From positions 190,377 through 254,376 of the forward strand of contig MKSW01000003.1 of assembly GCA_001897425.1 (NCBI GenBank): a stretch of 64,000 nucleotides of DNA, written 5' to 3'. The notes under the pieces are model-generated. The model searched no databases. It was given only the letters and a program-made list of their open reading frames with translations, and had not been told where the DNA came from. Source of the stretch: Actinobacteria bacterium 69-20 (GTDB lineage Bacteria; Actinomycetota; Actinomycetes; Mycobacteriales; Nakamurellaceae). Numbering within the stretch: the first letter of the stretch is position 1; each line of letters starts with the position of its first letter. This document shows positions 59,849 through 64,000 of this stretch, piece after piece. The translations under genes were made by a program, and so were the position numbers.

Positions 59849-61216
59849 TGGCGGACGTGCGGCAAAGGACAGGACGGCCAACGGGAGGACGACCACGGGG
59901 AACATCGACGAGTTGTCGACGAACACCAGGGACACCTCGAGTAGACACGTTCCGGCGAGCGACACCAGGTACAGGACTCCGACTCCGGACCCCCGCGCGG
60001 CATGCCGGAGTGCCTGTGCGGCGACCATCGTGAGCATCGCGCCGATCGCGAGTGCGAACCATGCTCCGCCGGTGACGAGCACGTGCACGAGTTGATTGTG
60101 GCCGTGGAACGCCGAGCCCATGATCGACGAGGTGGTGGTCGCGATGTCGCCGTACCAGTTGGCGCCGAAGCCGAACCAGGCGTTCGTGCGCCACGCCGAA
60201 AGACTGATGTCCCAGATGATGCCCCGACCGCTGTAGGCAGTGGGGTCACTGGTGAGGAACGGAAGGGCGCACACGGCGCCGAACGAGACGACGATGGCGA
60301 CCGCGCCGACGCGGCGTCGAGAACGCGGTTGCCTGGCGCACGAGAGGGCCAGCGCCACGGCGCCGACGAGGGCGACGGCGTAGAGGGACGAGCGCGACGC
60401 GGACCACACGACCGCGAAGACACACAGGACGAGATACGTGAACCGCAGCGAGCGCCGGCTCACGAGCGCGATGGTCGGGATGCCCAGCGCTATGAATTGC
60501 CCGAGGTTGTTGGGCTGCGTCAGGAATCCGGCCAACATGCCGGACGGGATGATCTGCTTGTCTGCGGCGATCAACTGGCCCTGGGTCGACCGGAACAGGG
60601 CGGATGTCGGGCTGATGAGCGCCATGAGCATCGAGATCGCTGCCGCAAGGGCCGTGAGATGTGCCAGGGTGCGCAGGCACGTGATCGAGGGGTGGGCTGC
60701 CCAGAGTGCCACGGCGACGCCGAGATACGTCAAACCGTCGATCGACGGCATGGTGTGGGCATAGAGGTCACGGATCGTCATGAACGCCCACGGTGCGAGG
60801 AACAGCAGGAGCGGTGCCATGGGGACGCGCCGCCGGGTACGCACCGAATCGATGACGAGGATCACGCAGACGGCCACGATCGCGGCGCGGAGCACGTCAT
60901 GCGAGAGCACGGCAACAGCCGTGTATCTGCCGTAGTCGATCCCCGCGGTTCGGCGGAACTTGGGCGCGGTGAAGCTCTGGATCACGCGCGGCACCACCGC
61001 CGATCCCCAGACCAGGATCAGCAGCAGCGCGACGCCGACTTCTTGCGGGGACCGCGCGCGGACTTGATGCGCACGGACCTGATGCGCACGGGGCGCCGCT
61101 AGAGGTGGCGGGTACGAGAACTCCGACGCGAGTGGACGGCCCCGCGGCTGTCCGGGCCGCGGGTTCCGTCCCCCCTGCACTCCGTCGACACCGGGCGCCG
61201 GTCGGCCCATCGCCAT
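59567..61216 (-). CDS. O-antigen ligase / polymerase-type membrane protein
   Basis: 549 residues from ATG 61216 (ATG 61210 possible), 8 bp after the giant surface-protein gene. About 10-11 membrane helices; the periplasmic loop carries the Wzy_C-type signature WFGFGANWYGDI then FHGHNQLVHVLVTGG with the conserved His. The membrane core ends near residue 455, exactly where the frame runs into the antisense of the GT2 gene; the last 90 residues (Pro/Arg/Glu-rich) look like an added tail rather than part of the family. Role: polymerising or transferring glycan chains. Confidence 0.78.
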   Translation of the reverse strand: MAMGRPAPGVDGVQGGRNPRPGQPRGRPLASEFSYPPPLAAPRAHQVRAHQVRARSPQEVGVALLLILVWGSAVVPRVIQSFTAPKFRRTAGIDYGRYTAVAVLSHDVLRAAIVAVCVILVIDSVRTRRRVPMAPLLLFLAPWAFMTIRDLYAHTMPSIDGLTYLGVAVALWAAHPSITCLRTLAHLTALAAAISMLMALISPTSALFRSTQGQLIAADKQIIPSGMLAGFLTQPNNLGQFIALGIPTIALVSRRSLRFTYLVLCVFAVVWSASRSSLYAVALVGAVALALSCARQPRSRRRVGAVAIVVSFGAVCALPFLTSDPTAYSGRGIIWDISLSAWRTNAWFGFGANWYGDIATTTSSIMGSAFHGHNQLVHVLVTGGAWFALAIGAMLTMVAAQALRHAARGSGVGVLYLVSLAGTCLLEVSLVFVDNSSMFPVVVLPLAVLSFAARPPSPSAPVLVARHTHATERDADTIEDVALAMAPRGGIRHEEPVCESADAAPGQGRGPRTERYPRGDSPHGAIAEQNLNARPPVARSHQPEPNPAA

Positions 61217-61223
61217 CGTGATG

Positions 61224-64000
61224 TCACGGCTTCGTCGAGACCAGCAGGTTGTCGTACGTGATGGTTGCCGGCGCGTTGGTGGCGGAACCGGAGAGGTAGG
61301 CGATGAGCCCCACGGCGCCAGGGCCGATGACGGCAGATCCGCTGCTGTCGGTGGTGGTCAGCTGCCATGCGGACGGCTCGGTGCCGGAAGCCTTCCACAC
61401 GCTGGCCGCGAGCGAGACCGGACCGGATCCGGTCACCTGGAGGTGGGTGCGCAGAACATCGCCGGCGCCGGCCGTCAGCCCGGCGACCGTCATGCCCGCG
61501 AGGTTCGTCTCGGTTCCGTTGATCGTCCGGGTGAGGTACAGCAGCACCGATCCGTCGGCGCCGACGCGGATCTTGGCGCTGTAGTAGGTCGTGGACGCCC
61601 GTCGCACCATCAGCGAGGAGTAGACCCCGCCACCCGTGACGGTCTGCTGTGGCGACATGTCGACGTAGGCGTCGATGTCCGAGCCGGACACGGCGTTCAG
61701 GGTGGCGGTTCCGCTGCGTCCGGGGGTGGCGATGGTGACCTGCCCAACCCCGCCCGCGACCTGGAAGCTCGTTCCGGACCCGGCGGTCGACCACGCCCCA
61801 CCGGTGTCGGCCGAGCCCCAACCCTTCGCCACCGATCGCGCGAACGTGTCCGCGGCCAGCACCTGCGCCGAGACCGTGGAGACGGTGACGTTCTGGGTGG
61901 CCGTCCCGGAGGCGCTCTGATCGTCGGTCACCGTGAGCGTCACCGTATAGGTCCCGCCGGCGCCGTAGGTGTGCGATGGCGCCTTGTCGGTGGAGGTGGA
62001 CCCATCGCCGAACTGCCAGGCATAGGTGGTGATGGTCGCGCCGTCGGATGCGGTCGAACCCGAACCGTCGAAGGCGACCGACAGACCGGAGATCGTCGGC
62101 TGGCCGATGACCGCCACGGGAGCCGTGTGGGTGGCGGCGGTCGTCTGTGTGGCCGGGGCGGAACTTGCGCCCGAGCTATCCGTCACGACGAGCGTGATGG
62201 TGTAGCTGCCCGGCGTCGCGTACGTGTGCGTGGTGGTTGCGGCCGTCGTGTCCTGGGCCTGGCTGCCGTCGCCCCAGTCCCAGGTGTACTTCGTCAGTGT
62301 CGCGGACCCGAACGCCTGTGACGCCGAACCGTCGACGGGCACGGACATTCCCTTCGGGGTCGCGGTGAACGAGGCGTTCGGCGGCTGTTGGACGGCGACC
62401 TGGTTGGTCACGCTCGCCGTCGCACTCGCGCTGTCGGTGACGGTGAGCTTGACGGGGTACGTGCCACTGGTCGCGTAGGTATGGCTCGTCGTCTTGCCGG
62501 TACCCGTCGAGCCGTCACCGAAGTCCCACGCGTACGAGCTGATCGTCCTGCCGGAGGCGGCGGTCGAGCCGCTCGCGTCGAAGTCGACGGCGAGACCCTT
62601 CGGCGTGTCGGTGAAGGCTGCGCTGGGCGCGGTGCCGCTCCCGGCGGTGTAATGCGCCTGCACGGTCGCCGCGCTCAATTCGCTGGAGTAGACGGCGGCA
62701 TCGGCGATCTGCCCGGCGAAGTAGGGTGCCCCGCTCCACGAGGTGTCTCCGCCCACGCGCCAGTACCCGACGTAGGCCTGCGCGGCGGCCTGCGGGTTGG
62801 TGCCCACGCTCTGGCCGTCCAGATACAACGTCATACCGTCGGGGCCCTGCGTTGCGACGACATGGTGCCATTGCCCGTCGTCATAAACGCCGGGGCTCGT
62901 CACGACATTCGCCGAGCCGGTCCACACGCCGAAGTTGATATGTCCTGCGGCGTCCATGTAGATGTGCCGGTCGTAGTTGGACGAGTTCCCGGAGGCTGCG
63001 TCTCCGAAGCCGATGATCTTTCCGCCGGAGGTGGTGGTGGTCTTGAACCAGGCCTCTTCCGAGTAGACGGTCGGATCATTGACCGCCTCCTGGGCGACGA
63101 CGACTCCGGAATTGCCGTCGAACTGCGGTGCCAGAGAGCCGGCGATGGGGCCGGTGCCGCCGGGCGTGACGCCGCCCTGGTAGGTGCCGCCGTGATTGTT
63201 CGTACTCGAGTCGAGCGCCGTCGTCGCACCCGGTCCCTCACCGAGTCGCCAGAACAGGTAGGGGTGGCTCGCGCCTATGAGCGAGCCGTAGTCGTCGGTG
63301 ACGTCGACCTGGTGGCTTGCCACATCGATCGCTCCGCCGCTGTCCGTCACGGTGAGTGTGACCATGAACGAACCACCCGATGCGTAGGTGTGTTGGGCGG
63401 TGGCACCGGTCGCCGTGGCACCGTCGCCGAAGGTCCAGTTGTACTGCGCGATCGGGCCTTCGGCATCGTGCGACGTGGTGCCGTCCACGGACAGCACCTT
63501 CCCGCTCAGCGCGGTGACGAAGGCGGCGGTCGGCGGGGTGTTCGGCGTCTTGCCGGTGGCGAGGGTGTACTGATTCGCCACCTCGGCAGCGGGGAGCACC
63601 GAGGAATAGACGGCCACTTCGTCGATCGTTCCGGCGAAGAACCTGCTACTGGGCTGGCTGGGCCAGCCGTCGAGATTGTCGCCACCGACCCGCCAGTATC
63701 CGGTGAAGCTCTGCGCCCCGGTGTAGGCGGCATTCGAGGTGACCAGGGCGCCGTCGACATAGAGCTTCATGCCATCCGACCCCTGGGTGGCCACGACCTG
63801 GTGCCACTGACCGTCGTTGTAGGAGCCGGCGGTCGTCACGGCCTGGAACCCTCCCGAATAGGTGCCGAAGACGAGATGCCCGTCGTTCGTCATATAGACG
63901 TGCCGGTCGTAGCTCGTCGAGACACCGGTGTCGGCGTCGCCGAATCCGATGATCTTCCCGCCGGAGTGCGTCGTCGTCTTGAACCAGGCGCTGATGGTGA
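61224..64000 (-). CDS. Giant LamG/PKD surface protein, N-terminus outside window
   Basis: At least 925 residues; the frame is open to the window edge. Order in the visible part: end of a LamG/concanavalin-like domain, a PKD domain (FGDGATATGATAQHTYASGG), a second LamG domain (about 62800-63260), three more PKD domains (each with WDFGDGS or WDWGDGS), then a jelly-roll-like C-terminal domain with DTFARSVAKGWGSADTGGAWS. The LamG-PKD unit is repeated almost intact. No sortase motif or membrane helix at the end. It is likely exported and sugar-binding or adhesive. Location upstream of the ligase suggests a link to surface glycan. Confidence 0.8.
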   Translation of the reverse strand, partial: TISAWFKTTTHSGGKIIGFGDADTGVSTSYDRHVYMTNDGHLVFGTYSGGFQAVTTAGSYNDGQWHQVVATQGSDGMKLYVDGALVTSNAAYTGAQSFTGYWRVGGDNLDGWPSQPSSRFFAGTIDEVAVYSSVLPAAEVANQYTLATGKTPNTPPTAAFVTALSGKVLSVDGTTSHDAEGPIAQYNWTFGDGATATGATAQHTYASGGSFMVTLTVTDSGGAIDVASHQVDVTDDYGSLIGASHPYLFWRLGEGPGATTALDSSTNNHGGTYQGGVTPGGTGPIAGSLAPQFDGNSGVVVAQEAVNDPTVYSEEAWFKTTTTSGGKIIGFGDAASGNSSNYDRHIYMDAAGHINFGVWTGSANVVTSPGVYDDGQWHHVVATQGPDGMTLYLDGQSVGTNPQAAAQAYVGYWRVGGDTSWSGAPYFAGQIADAAVYSSELSAATVQAHYTAGSGTAPSAAFTDTPKGLAVDFDASGSTAASGRTISSYAWDFGDGSTGTGKTTSHTYATSGTYPVKLTVTDSASATASVTNQVAVQQPPNASFTATPKGMSVPVDGSASQAFGSATLTKYTWDWGDGSQAQDTTAATTTHTYATPGSYTITLVVTDSSGASSAPATQTTAATHTAPVAVIGQPTISGLSVAFDGSGSTASDGATITTYAWQFGDGSTSTDKAPSHTYGAGGTYTVTLTVTDDQSASGTATQNVTVSTVSAQVLAADTFARSVAKGWGSADTGGAWSTAGSGTSFQVAGGVGQVTIATPGRSGTATLNAVSGSDIDAYVDMSPQQTVTGGGVYSSLMVRRASTTYYSAKIRVGADGSVLLYLTRTINGTETNLAGMTVAGLTAGAGDVLRTHLQVTGSGPVSLAASVWKASGTEPSAWQLTTTDSSGSAVIGPGAVGLIAYLSGSATNAPATITYDNLLVSTKP

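Noticed and set aside
59567..61216. A frameshift as the cause of the ligase tail
   Set aside because: No break in the ligase domain is seen; the frame simply lacks a stop after the membrane part, so it is reported as an overlap instead.
1..64000. CRISPR array, tRNA/rRNA genes, prophage or integrative element
   Set aside because: No regular spaced repeats, no tRNA-like clover leaf in the intergenic gaps inspected, no integrase or phage structural gene.

Overview
The window is high-GC DNA with dense genes, 4-bp ATGA/GTGA overlaps and many GTG starts. Its gene content points to a mycolic-acid actinobacterium (order Mycobacteriales). Markers are a mycothione reductase, an AdnA-AdnB helicase-nuclease pair, GlgM-GlgC, SigE-RseA-HtrA-TatB and DUF3117. 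Several gene orders match blocks I recall from Mycobacterium tuberculosis (Rv numbers are from memory, not a search). The genus cannot be fixed from sequence alone. No tRNA, rRNA, CRISPR array, prophage or intact insertion sequence was seen.

Layout. 1-8715: end of a TIGR02569 gene, DUF4192, an alkyltransferase-like protein and the adnA-adnB DNA-repair pair (like Rv3205c-Rv3201c). 8804-21837: folP2, a DivIVA-type protein, tag, DUF6191, an enoyl-CoA hydratase-like gene, DUF3117, divergent glgM/glgC, an O-methyltransferase divergent from the sigE-rseA-htrA stress operon, tatB, mrp, a general-stress membrane protein and a PHP phosphoesterase (like Rv1207-Rv1234). 21883-25973: a membrane-anchored beta-propeller-like protein, an RhlE-type RNA helicase and a ferritin-like protein (like Rv3212-Rv3210c). 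26017-39980: rlmN, DUF2631, a secreted unknown, rseP, a GNAT, a penicillin-binding lipoprotein, map, mtr, a PEBP protein, an FdhF/YdeP molybdoenzyme and an S53 peptidase. 40045-42076 is a scarred accessory patch. 42172-54687: yaaA, proS, a DUF4439/lipoprotein pair and the translation block rimP-nusA-ylxR-infB-DUF503-rbfA-(MFS)-truB. 54748-64000: a surface polysaccharide cluster with a Wzz/BY-kinase-like protein, flippase, two GT2 enzymes, O-antigen ligase-type protein and a giant LamG/PKD surface protein cut by the window end.

Themes. One stress circuit is encoded together: a SigH-type promoter sits at the right place to drive sigE, whose soluble zinc anti-sigma factor and HtrA protease follow with overlapping codons. 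Many genes have a TAGGCT-like -10 box; at four it lies 6-7 nt before ATG, as expected for leaderless mRNAs.

The most unusual region is 40045-42076. A 318-bp piece of a GNAT gene has been copied, with 4 mismatches, into the middle of a vapC toxin gene. It leaves the toxin's first and last codons in place and an orphan antitoxin upstream. A second, intact toxin-antitoxin pair lies between the two copies of the repeat. Other points worth checking are a hairpin/pseudoknot candidate upstream of mtr, a BY-kinase whose Walker A lysine is arginine, a 282-bp antisense overlap between a ligase tail and a glycosyltransferase, and the absence of dxr, ispG, gpgS and nrnA from places where relatives carry them.
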